In this document: one piece after another, positions 1 through 5,567 of the stretch
Position numbering within the stretch: the stretch's first letter is position 1
Layout of the letters: each line of letters begins with the position of its first letter
Origin: an uncultured Eubacteriales bacterium
GTDB taxonomy: Bacteria; Bacillota_A; Clostridia; Oscillospirales; Oscillospiraceae
Assembly (NCBI GenBank): GCA_949742895.1
Contig: CATJRT010000208.1
Coordinates: forward strand, 1 to 5,567
Direction: 5' to 3'
DNA length: 5,567 nt
The notes under the pieces: model-generated
Told to the model about the DNA's origin: nothing
Databases searched by the model: none
The model's input: the letters and a program-made list of their open reading frames with translations, nothing else
Translations under genes and position numbers: made by a program

Positions 1-216
1 AAAGGCCGCCTCGATGCACTTGGCCAGAGCAAGCTGGTGGTGACCATTATGGACAGGGAGTATTTCACCACCACCAGCTAACTCATTGCCCTCAGGGGTA
101 TGCAGGAAGGGAAACGCTTAGTGGTTGATCTGACCGATACCCCCTACAGCCCAAAGGCACGGAATCCATCCATCATCCTCAACGAGGCAAGGGGCGGGGT
201 TGGCTGTTTTATCTGA
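1..216 (+). pseudogene. C-terminal remnant of an unrecognised protein, interrupted by an in-frame TAA
   Basis: Reading frame 1 is open from the window edge for 26 codons, ending with the residues MDREYFTTTS, meets TAA at 79-81, then stays open for 44 more codons to TGA at 214-216. Both halves look like protein: the second contains GKRLVVDLTDTPYSPKARNP. The TAA could have arisen from TTA or CAA by one substitution, which would restore a single continuous frame. I do not recognise the family and assign no function. An internal ATG at 100-102 could begin a 38-codon product, but only a weak AGGGG sits just two bases before it, too close for a normal ribosome binding site. The alternative is that a real gene ends at position 81 and the rest is chance open frame. 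It is the only plus-strand coding candidate and converges on the sensor kinase, which fits a decayed neighbour or a mobile-element end. Confidence 0.45.
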
Positions 217-230
217 TTGACCTTGATAAC

Positions 231-270
231 AAAAAAGCGCCAACACAGCCTTCTAATCCAAAAAACGCTT
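231..270 (-). terminator. Possible weak terminator after the sensor kinase
   Basis: Reading leftwards from the kinase stop, the minus strand has AAGCG (270 to 266) and, after about 26 bases, CGCTT (239 to 235) running into a T tract over 236-231. The stem is only 5 bp and the loop is long, so the hairpin is weak. The T run and its position just past the stop codon are the main reasons to list it. Confidence 0.28.
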
Positions 271-277
271 GCAGCTG

Positions 278-1579
278 CTATGTGTTTCCTGTTTCTGGGA
301 GAGTCACCCGCAGCAAAAAGATTTGATTCTCTGCCTGCACGGTTAAGAAGCCGCCATATTTTTCCGCAATGTTTTGGATGCTTTTCAAGCCAAAACCATG
401 ATAGTCCGTGTTCGGCTTACTGGTCCGGGGAAGATCTCCGTCAAATTGAAGCTCACCCTGATAATAGTTTTCCACCTGCAAAAATATCAGGCCCGCACGT
501 GAAAAGGTCATAAAAGATATGGTGCGCTGCTCCAAATCGGGGAGTTTGGCGGCGCTCTCTATGGCGTTGTCCAAAATGTTTCCCACCATAGTATACAAGT
601 CCATGGCATCTATGGAGTCCAAGCAGCTCCCGTCGGCCATGCAGGTCAATTCAATGCCCTTTGCCTCACACAGCAGGCTTTTTTCCGTCAGCACTGCGTC
701 CAGTATTTTGTTGCCGCTTTCCATGATGGCGTCATAGATCATCACCGACCGCTCCAAAGAGCGGATAGAGCTGTCTCGCTGGGTCTCATCAGAGATAAGC
801 TTGAGCGCGGCAATCTGATGTTTCAGGTCGTGGCACTTTTGATTGATCACATCCGCATTCTGCATAGCGGTCTCATACTGAGCCCTCTGCCGCGTCCAGA
901 GCTGCTGCTGCATATCTAAGTCGTGCCGAAGAGTCAGTCGCTTTTGCTGGGATAGCTGGGCCCACAGGGCGTACACGCAGAAAGCGACGGCGTACAGCAG
1001 GGAGACGCGGTAGAAAAACTCGTTTTCCGGCTGGAGCTGCTGGGCAAAGGCGCTGAACACCAGGGCTACCAGCAGCGCCCCCGCCGTCATTCCGATGGAG
1101 TGGGTCACCCGCAGATCATACCGGCCATGGGTGGGCAGTCGGCGGGCAAACAGCCGGTAGGAGGCCAGGTACGTCAAGCCGTAGACCAGGAAGTACAGCC
1201 CACCGGGGAGAAAGTTCAGCCGCCCCGCAGAGCTGGGGACCATCAGGGTGAACAGGCAGTAGGCCAGGTGTTGGGTCAGATAGGCGCTGGACGCGCAGTA
1301 CATTGCCTCGAACACAGTGATTTTGCAGCACAGCTGGGCGTAGAGAAGCCCGCACAGATAGGAGCAGAGCGAATAAGTCAGCACCATAGCGATACGCAGG
1401 CCGAGCCAGGGCGCCAGCAGGGAAAATCCCCCCCAGAACAACGCGACGCACAGGATAAACCAAACCGGCCAGAGGGCAGCGCTGCCCCTGCGCCGCAGGG
1501 GCAGGCAGAACAGGGACACGGCGGCCAGCACCTCCGCGGGCAGGGTCATGGCCTGAAGGGCGGAAACCCAATTCATCAT
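278..1579 (-). CDS. AgrC-like sensor histidine kinase (GHKL ATPase domain), 433 aa
   Basis: Membrane sensor kinase that should autophosphorylate on histidine and pass the phosphate to the adjoining LytTR regulator. Residues 1 to about 210 are strongly hydrophobic, with six or seven membrane segments (roughly 12-28, 35-53, 62-83, 95-115, 122-143, 163-181, 188-208). A Gln-rich, probably coiled-coil linker follows (about 210-245). The H box is HDLKHQ at 250-255, with H250 the expected phosphorylation site. The N box is NILDNAIE at 334-341 and the G box HGFGLKSI at 394-401. The classical DxGxG motif is replaced by VENYYQG, as is usual in this AgrC/HPK10-type group. I chose the ATG at 1579, directly followed by a second ATG at 1576, because GGGAGGGGGG lies five bases upstream and the start overlaps the regulator's TGA as ATGA. 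An upstream in-frame start at 1729 would lie wholly within the regulator gene and is unlikely. The ligand is unknown: no AgrD or AgrB partner is visible. Confidence 0.93.
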   Translation of the reverse strand: MMNWVSALQAMTLPAEVLAAVSLFCLPLRRRGSAALWPVWFILCVALFWGGFSLLAPWLGLRIAMVLTYSLCSYLCGLLYAQLCCKITVFEAMYCASSAYLTQHLAYCLFTLMVPSSAGRLNFLPGGLYFLVYGLTYLASYRLFARRLPTHGRYDLRVTHSIGMTAGALLVALVFSAFAQQLQPENEFFYRVSLLYAVAFCVYALWAQLSQQKRLTLRHDLDMQQQLWTRQRAQYETAMQNADVINQKCHDLKHQIAALKLISDETQRDSSIRSLERSVMIYDAIMESGNKILDAVLTEKSLLCEAKGIELTCMADGSCLDSIDAMDLYTMVGNILDNAIESAAKLPDLEQRTISFMTFSRAGLIFLQVENYYQGELQFDGDLPRTSKPNTDYHGFGLKSIQNIAEKYGGFLTVQAENQIFLLRVTLPETGNT

Positions 1580-2289
1580 CGGTACCCCCCTCCCATGTAG
1601 TCGGACAGCGCCTGCATAAAGCTTTTCTGCCTGGAACGGCTCAAAGGAACCGCCTCTCCCTCCAGTAGTACTGTGTCCCGCTGAACGCTGGTCACATGGC
1701 GCAGGTTCACCATATGGCTGTGGCTGCATCGGCCAAAGGGCTGGCCCTCCAGCGTCTGTTCCAGTTTGGACAGCGCTCCGTTGGTGATATAAACCCGGTC
1801 CGCCGTGTGGACGTAAATGTGACGGTTTGCCACCTCGATATAGCGGATGTCCGCCGTAAGTACCCGGAACAGCGCCCCGTTTTCCGACACCAGCAGGAAA
1901 CGTTCCTCCCGGCGTCGGATGATCTCCTCCACGTGGCGCAGGCGCATGGCCAGCTTTGAATAGTTCACCGGCTTGAGCACGAAGTCCAGGGCGCTGACCT
2001 CATAGCCCCGGATGGCGTATTTCCCCATGTAGGTGATGAAGATGATGAGTACCGCCGGGTCTGCCCGTCGGATTCGCTCCGCCGCCTTCATCCCATCCAG
2101 GTGAGGCATCTCAATGTCCAGCAGCAGCACGTCCCACACCGGACGGTAATTTTCCACCAGCTCCATGCCGTCAGGGAACACCTGAAGCCGCAGCTCCAGT
2201 CCGTGCTCCCGGCAGTATCGCTCCACAAAGGAGCGCAGGTCCTCCGCGCATTTCGGGTCGTCCTCCGCGATGGCCAGCTTCAGCACCAT
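1576..2289 (-). CDS. LytTR-family response regulator, 237 aa
   Basis: Cytoplasmic DNA-binding response regulator, partner of the overlapping sensor kinase. The receiver domain (about 3-120) has the acidic pocket E9/D10/D11, the phosphoacceptor D58 in LLLDIEMP, T86 in IIFIT, and K106 in the FVLKP motif, so all switch residues are present. A LytTR DNA-binding domain follows (about 133-235), with typical stretches such as IRYIEVANRHIYVHT, FGRCSHSHMVNLRHV and VPLSRSR. Length is normal for AgrA/LytR-type regulators. I chose the ATG at 2289 (MVLKLAIAEDD) over an in-frame ATG twelve codons upstream at 2325. The later start puts a GGAGG ribosome site nine bases away and begins the receiver fold exactly; the earlier one would lie upstream of the predicted transcription start. 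The gene has its own promoter. LytTR proteins usually bind pairs of short direct repeats; I did not see a convincing pair in the window. Its targets are unknown; the upstream glycosidase gene is a candidate only by proximity. Confidence 0.94.
   Translation of the reverse strand: MVLKLAIAEDDPKCAEDLRSFVERYCREHGLELRLQVFPDGMELVENYRPVWDVLLLDIEMPHLDGMKAAERIRRADPAVLIIFITYMGKYAIRGYEVSALDFVLKPVNYSKLAMRLRHVEEIIRRREERFLLVSENGALFRVLTADIRYIEVANRHIYVHTADRVYITNGALSKLEQTLEGQPFGRCSHSHMVNLRHVTSVQRDTVLLEGEAVPLSRSRQKSFMQALSDYMGGGYR
1585..1594 (-). promoter_or_regulatory. Ribosome binding site of the sensor kinase, inside the regulator's last codons
   Basis: The minus-strand run GGGAGGGGGG lies five bases before the kinase ATG and is formed by the regulator codons for Met-Gly-Gly-Gly-Tyr-Arg. 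It decides the kinase start. With the ATGA overlap it suggests translational coupling, so the two proteins would be made in linked amounts. Confidence 0.7.
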
Positions 2290-2294
2290 GTTCG

Positions 2295-2303
2295 CTCCCC
2301 TCC
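2295..2303 (-). promoter_or_regulatory. Ribosome binding site of the response regulator
   Basis: The minus strand reads GGAGGGGAG, ending five bases before the ATG at 2289; the GGAGG core lies nine bases from it. The GGAGG core (2303 to 2299) lies entirely within one arm of the perfect inverted repeat at 2298-2335. Its accessibility could therefore depend on where the transcript starts. Confidence 0.7.
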
Positions 2304-2335
2304 CTCTGTGAAAAGAGCATAGCACAGAGGGAGGG
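2298..2335. repeat. Perfect 13-bp inverted repeat around the regulator promoter -10 box
   Basis: CCCTCCCTCTGTG at 2298-2310 is the exact reverse complement of CACAGAGGGAGGG at 2323-2335, with a 12-base spacer. The dyad centre falls between 2316 and 2317, at the edge of the predicted -10 hexamer (2316-2321). On the plus strand the repeat is followed by ATTTTT, so it also has the shape of an intrinsic terminator in that direction, but no plus-strand gene leads into it. On the minus strand the promoter-proximal arm covers the predicted transcription start and the ribosome binding site. It could be an operator, an RNA switch that blocks translation of read-through transcripts, or a reverse-direction terminator. 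Confidence 0.85.
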
Positions 2336-2344
2336 ATTTTTCAA
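2316..2344 (-). promoter_or_regulatory. Sigma-A-type extended -10 promoter of the regulator-kinase operon
   Basis: Minus strand: -35 TTGAAA (2344 to 2339, five of six to consensus), a 17-base spacer, then -10 TATGCT (2321 to 2316, four of six) preceded by TGC, giving the extended TGn element common in Gram-positive promoters. The start of transcription would be near 2309, leaving a leader of about 20 bases. It lies just after the terminator of the upstream glycosidase gene, so the signalling pair looks independently transcribed. Confidence 0.68.
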
Positions 2345-2345
2345 C

Positions 2346-2388
2346 AAAAAGGCGGGAGCCGCCCACCATGGCTGGCGGAACGGCTCCC
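2346..2388 (-). terminator. Intrinsic terminator of the GH3 glycosidase gene
   Basis: On the minus strand GGGAGCCG (2388 to 2381) pairs with CGGCTCCC (2361 to 2354). Inside, CCGCC can pair with GGTGG (one G-U pair) around a six-base loop, with a small two-against-one internal loop between the stems. After three bases (GCC) comes TTTTT at 2350-2346. It begins about 22 bases beyond the glycosidase stop codon. The long GC-rich stem plus T tract makes this a convincing rho-independent terminator. Confidence 0.82.
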
Positions 2389-2410
2389 AAGTGAATGAGG
2401 AGAACGCAAA

Positions 2411-5224
2411 TCAGGGATTGGCGGCTTTCCACGCCTTCATGGCCTGACGCCGCCGGATGAAGTACCATGCGCACGCGGCCAGCAGGCCCACCACGGCTAT
2501 GCCCGCGGGGATGTATACCTGATAGGCTACGGGGATGGAGCTCACCTCCTGACCCACGCTATTGGCGGAGGCATACAGGATGTTGTGGGAGGCGGTCCGC
2601 AGAGCCTGCCGCCCGGTGGCGGTGCCGGTGGTCTCGCCGGTGGGGCTCTGGATGCCCATGCGAGAGAGGATCAGGTCGTTGCCTGCCCGGATGGCCCGAT
2701 CAATATTGATATAGGAGAGCTGGAGGATACAGTCGGTGATAACGGTGCCCTCAAATCCCCACTCCTCCCGGAGCACAGTGGTGAGCAGCTCGGGGCTCTC
2801 GGCGGCGTTCACCGCGCCCAGGCGGTTGAAGGAGGACATGATGCCTCGGGTGCCGCCCTCTTTGACGGCCACCTCAAAGCCCTTCAAATAGATTTCCCGC
2901 ATAGCCTGTTCATTGAACCAGGTTAACAGACCGCCCGCGTCCCGGTTGGTCTCCTGGTCGTTGACAGCGAAGTGTTTGCAGTAGGTGGTCACTCCTTGGG
3001 ACTGGATCCCCTGGGTCTCGGCGGCAGCCATCTTGCCGGAGTGGAGGCCGTCCTCGGAATAATATTCATAGTTGCGGCCAGAGAAGGGGGAGCGATGGAT
3101 GTTCATGGCCGGAGCGTACAGGGCGGCTACATCCATGGCGATGGCCTCCTTGGCGAAGGTTTCGCCCATACGGACGGCCAGCTCCGTATTCCAGGAACAG
3201 GCCAGCACAGATTGGGCGCAGTACTGGTTGCCAGTGGTGTGAGCCATGATGTTGTTGATGCCGTTGGGGCCGTCCACCTCCACGTAGTTCAGCTTGCCGA
3301 TGGAGGGCACCGCCTGGGTGGTCCAGCCGCCGTTGGACACCAGGTTCACCATCTCGTCCACGGACATCTGCTCCAGCAGCTGATCCCATTGGGGATCGTC
3401 ATAGGCAAGGCCCTTCATGTCCTCGATGGCCAAACCGTGCTTCGCGGTGACAATATCCGGATCGCCGTCATTGTTGGGAACTGTGGCGTTGTTCAGCACA
3501 GCCAGGGCGCTGTCACTGGCTGCGCGGTTTTCGGGAGCTCTCTGAGTGGGGAAGGTGCCTGCCCAGTCGGCGCGGGAGACGTAGCTTTCGCACTCACCGA
3601 AGGAGACCTCGTCAAACAGGTTGACGGCGGCAGTGTGGTCGGAGGCTCGGGCCCCGTCGTTGGCGTCGTTATAGATCACGTCGGCAGGGATGTTCACAGA
3701 GCGGCTGTCGATGACCTCGTGGGAGTTGCCCATCAGCTTCACCTCATAATCACCTGCCTCCAGGACGTAGGCGCCGCCCTTGGCCTTGACGCCGGAGTAG
3801 TCATAGGATGCCATGTCCTCCTTGGCAAAGGACAGGGTGACGGTCTGGCTCATGCCGGGCTCCAGGATATCGGTCTTGGTGAAGTCCGCCAGCACCACAT
3901 GGCTTTTCTCAATGCCGCCGGGGGTGTAGGGCGGGGTGTAATACACCTGCACCACTGTTTTGCCCGCCGCAGAACCGGCGTTGGTGACATTCACCTCCAT
4001 GGTGATGTCATCGCCGCTGTCATGAAAGGATGCAATCTCCTGGGTGAATTTGGTATAGCTCAGGCCATAGCCGAAGGGGTATTGTACTGTTTTGCCGTAG
4101 TCGATGAAACCATCCGCCGCGGCGGTCTCATAATAGCGGTAGCCCACGTAGATGCCCTCGATGTAATCCACATAGTGGTAGCTGTCGGGCTCGGCGTTGA
4201 CACCGCCGCCGCTGATTGGGTTGGTATTGGTATACTCCACATTGGTATAGTCATAAGCACCGATGCTGTAATAGCTGGGGGCGGATTCCACCTCATATGC
4301 GAAGGTATCTGCAGTGCGTCCGGAGGGGTTCACCGCGCCGGACAGCACCTCCCCCACGGCGTTGGCCCCGGTGGAACCCAGGCAGCCGATCCACAGGGCG
4401 GTGTCAATGCCGGCGTCCTCCAGCCAACCCAGTTCCATGGCGTTGGTGGAGTTAACCAGCACGATAACAGTGCCGAAATTTTCCTTCACCATGTCCAGCA
4501 CTTCGATCTCTACGTCCTGGAGCTCCAGATAGTGCTTGCCTGCGTCGCCGCCCTGGATGTTGAAGCTGATAGCCTGTCCGGAGGAACCGATCTCCGCCTC
4601 ACCCTGGGAGGGAGTCATGTCCATGGGCAGGTCGCCGCCCTCACCGCCCAAGCGGGAGATGACGAACACTGCCACGTCGGAGTGGGCCTTGGCGTTTTGG
4701 ATCAGGCTGTCGGAGTATTCACTGAGGGGAGTTTCGTTGATGTCGAAATTGTTTCCAGTGAAGCCCACGCCGGTGCGCTCCACGAAATGGCTGTCGTAGA
4801 AGTCCACCAGCTCCTGGTTCACGTCAAAACCCGCATTAGTCAGACCTTGGGCCAAGGTGACGTTATTGGAGCTGTCGCCGGAGCCGGAGCCAGAGCCGCC
4901 GTATACGGTGTCCCGGGAACCGTAGCCGAACAGGTTGACGGCAATGCCGCTTTGCAGAGGCAGAGCGCCGTTTTTGTTCTCCAGCAGGACGATTCCCTCA
5001 GACTCCACCTCCTGTGTCATGTCGGCGGAGGCCTGACGGGCGGCATCCACATCTTCGCCGGAGGGACCTGCGGCAAAAAAGCTGTTGATCATGTCAAAGT
5101 TCTTAGGGATCAGGACAGTAGCCGCGATGCCGATGATGATGGTTACTACCGTGAGTATGCTCATCAGTACCAGGGGCAGCTTTCCCGGACGCTTGGGGGC
5201 CGTGTTGGTTCCTTGTTTGCTCAT
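2411..5224 (-). CDS. Membrane-anchored glycoside hydrolase family 3 enzyme with reversed domain order, 937 aa
   Basis: Probable exo-acting retaining glycosidase (beta-glucosidase or related activity; exact substrate not predictable). Residues 17-39 are a hydrophobic segment after a basic, presumably cytoplasmic N terminus. The GH3 C-terminal-type alpha/beta domain comes first (about 70-310: EGIVLLENKNGALPL, GGSGSGSG). It carries GGEGGD at 193-198, with E195 the likely acid/base residue. A fibronectin-III-like domain follows (about 390-500: FGYGLSYTKF, VNVTNAGSAAGKTVVQVYY). The GH3 N-terminal-type barrel comes last (about 615-860). It has DGPNG at 651-655, GRNYEYYSED at 716-725, KHF at 750-752 and D831 in GFEGTVITDC, the expected nucleophile. 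A second hydrophobic segment (about 904-923) ends in RRR, so both tails should be cytoplasmic and the catalytic part external. No clear signal-peptidase site is seen. The ATG at 5224 follows AAGGAGGA by six bases. Catalytic residues are assigned by family motif. Confidence 0.95.
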   Translation of the reverse strand: MSKQGTNTAPKRPGKLPLVLMSILTVVTIIIGIAATVLIPKNFDMINSFFAAGPSGEDVDAARQASADMTQEVESEGIVLLENKNGALPLQSGIAVNLFGYGSRDTVYGGSGSGSGDSSNNVTLAQGLTNAGFDVNQELVDFYDSHFVERTGVGFTGNNFDINETPLSEYSDSLIQNAKAHSDVAVFVISRLGGEGGDLPMDMTPSQGEAEIGSSGQAISFNIQGGDAGKHYLELQDVEIEVLDMVKENFGTVIVLVNSTNAMELGWLEDAGIDTALWIGCLGSTGANAVGEVLSGAVNPSGRTADTFAYEVESAPSYYSIGAYDYTNVEYTNTNPISGGGVNAEPDSYHYVDYIEGIYVGYRYYETAAADGFIDYGKTVQYPFGYGLSYTKFTQEIASFHDSGDDITMEVNVTNAGSAAGKTVVQVYYTPPYTPGGIEKSHVVLADFTKTDILEPGMSQTVTLSFAKEDMASYDYSGVKAKGGAYVLEAGDYEVKLMGNSHEVIDSRSVNIPADVIYNDANDGARASDHTAAVNLFDEVSFGECESYVSRADWAGTFPTQRAPENRAASDSALAVLNNATVPNNDGDPDIVTAKHGLAIEDMKGLAYDDPQWDQLLEQMSVDEMVNLVSNGGWTTQAVPSIGKLNYVEVDGPNGINNIMAHTTGNQYCAQSVLACSWNTELAVRMGETFAKEAIAMDVAALYAPAMNIHRSPFSGRNYEYYSEDGLHSGKMAAAETQGIQSQGVTTYCKHFAVNDQETNRDAGGLLTWFNEQAMREIYLKGFEVAVKEGGTRGIMSSFNRLGAVNAAESPELLTTVLREEWGFEGTVITDCILQLSYINIDRAIRAGNDLILSRMGIQSPTGETTGTATGRQALRTASHNILYASANSVGQEVSSIPVAYQVYIPAGIAVVGLLAACAWYFIRRRQAMKAWKAANP

Positions 5225-5255
5225 TGTTCTTCCTCCTTCACTTCAGTAAAATTCC

Positions 5256-5261
5256 ATTAGA
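5256..5261 (-). promoter_or_regulatory. Possible -10 box of the glycosidase gene
   Basis: The minus strand reads TCTAAT, five of six to the TATAAT consensus, about 31 bases before the glycosidase ATG. I find no good -35 hexamer at 16-18 bases; that position overlaps the hairpin at 5278-5301. The promoter may need an activator, or expression may come from read-through of the upstream operon. Confidence 0.3.
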
Positions 5262-5277
5262 GAACATTTAACAGACA

Positions 5278-5301
5278 GCCCCGTGTCCAAAGATACGGGG
5301 C
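5278..5301 (-). terminator. Hairpin between sigma-like gene and glycosidase, probable weak terminator
   Basis: GCCCCGT at 5278-5284 pairs with ACGGGGC at 5295-5301, extended by one G-U and one A-U pair around the loop CCAAAG, giving a 9-bp stem. It lies six bases past the sigma-like gene's stop. On the minus strand it is followed by TGTCTGTTAAATGTT, an imperfect U tract, so termination may be partial. Confidence 0.5.
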
Positions 5302-5307
5302 GCTTCT

Positions 5308-5567
5308 TCACTGTCCAGCCCGATATTTTTCTATTACCGCCTTTATCTTCTCTCTGGCCCGAGTGACCGAGTGCATGATTGATTGCGGCCTGCAATGCTC
5401 CATTTCTCCAATCTGACGGTAGTTGAAGTCATACTCATGGTAGAGCAGAAAACGCCGCCGCTGGATTTCAGGGAGGGCGGCAATAGCCTTGTTGAGTAGT
5501 TCCTGCTGCTCTGCGTCAAAAATCAATTCCTCAACGCTTTTGGGTACTCTGAACGCCCGCTTATAGA
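5308..5567 (-). CDS. Sigma-70 region-4-like protein, C-terminal part (start outside window)
   Basis: The frame is open from the right edge to TGA at 5308-5310, giving at least 85 residues. The most likely reading has no start inside the window: an in-frame TTG at 5526 exists, but coding-like sequence (YKRAFRVPKSVEEL) continues upstream of it. The visible part contains LPEIQRRRFLLYHEYDFNYRQIGEMEHCRPQSIMHSVTRAREKIKAVI. This matches the pattern of sigma-70 region 4: a short helix beginning at LPE, then a helix-turn-helix with YRQIGE as the first helix and the SIMHSVTRAREKI segment as recognition helix. Such short sigma-like proteins are frequent in clostridial conjugative elements, where they may direct RNA polymerase to element genes. 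Whether region 2 (core and -10 binding) is present cannot be seen. It is separated from the glycosidase by a hairpin and may not be part of the same unit. Confidence 0.75.
   Translation of the reverse strand, partial: YKRAFRVPKSVEELIFDAEQQELLNKAIAALPEIQRRRFLLYHEYDFNYRQIGEMEHCRPQSIMHSVTRAREKIKAVIEKYRAGQ

Noticed and set aside
217..513. Plus-strand open frame of 98 codons, considered as a possible signalling peptide gene
   Set aside because: Most of it is antisense to the kinase catalytic domain. It begins with a short hydrophobic stretch but has no plausible ribosome site or peptide-precursor pattern.
1116..1571. Minus-strand open frame of 151 codons overlapping the kinase membrane domain
   Set aside because: It is an alternate frame of the kinase, Arg/Pro-rich, with no recognisable motifs; the kinase frame carries a coherent membrane domain.
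1580..1729. Fifty-residue N-terminal extension of the kinase
   Set aside because: It lies within the regulator gene and is hydrophilic and low in structure. The MM start at 1579 has a strong ribosome site and a standard ATGA overlap.
2290..2325. Twelve-residue extension of the regulator from an ATG at 2325
   Set aside because: That ATG overlaps the predicted -10 region and upstream repeat, and the receiver domain begins at the later ATG, which has the ribosome site.
2280..2474. Minus-strand open frame of 64 codons spanning the glycosidase end and the intergenic region
   Set aside because: It runs through the terminator and promoter, overlaps the glycosidase in another frame and has no recognisable protein features.
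2972..5260. A 762-codon open frame on the plus strand opposite the glycosidase gene
   Set aside because: It is antisense to a gene with clear GH3 motifs throughout. Its translation is Gly/Val/His/Ala-rich without domain motifs, the usual mirror of GC-biased codons, and I see no convincing ribosome binding site.

Overview
The window reads as chromosomal or integrated-element DNA from a fairly GC-rich anaerobic Firmicute, most likely a gut clostridium of the Oscillospiraceae/Flavonifractor type. This rests on purine-rich Shine-Dalgarno sites, a LytTR/AgrC-type two-component pair, a permuted family 3 glycosidase of the clostridial kind, and a small sigma-like protein of a sort common in clostridial mobile elements. 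The assignment is inference; no rRNA or marker gene is present.

All intact genes lie on the minus strand, so transcription runs from the right edge to the left. At the right edge (5308-5567) is the C-terminal end of a sigma-70 region-4-like protein whose start is outside the window. A short hairpin follows, then a 937-residue glycoside hydrolase family 3 enzyme (2411-5224). Its domains are in reversed order (GH3-C, fibronectin-III-like, GH3-N), with one hydrophobic segment at each end, so it is probably tethered to the outer face of the membrane at both termini. A good intrinsic terminator (2346-2388) closes that unit.

Next is a two-gene signalling operon: a LytTR response regulator (1576-2289) and, overlapping it by four bases, an AgrC-like GHKL sensor kinase (278-1579). 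It has its own well-formed extended -10 promoter (2316-2344). A perfect 13-bp inverted repeat is centred on the -10 box. Its downstream arm contains the regulator's ribosome binding site and the predicted transcription start. Read-through RNA would fold this site into a hairpin, while RNA from the local promoter would leave it free. This arrangement is the most interesting feature of the window.

The left end (1-216, plus strand) is the tail of an unrecognised protein whose frame is broken by one TAA, probably a pseudogene or element remnant converging on the kinase.

Working model (inference): a cell-surface glycosidase sits beside a membrane sensor and DNA-binding regulator that may control it or respond to extracellular conditions. 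No autoinducer peptide or AgrB-like processing gene is visible, so the signal is unknown. I do not see clear evidence of a wholly new system here.
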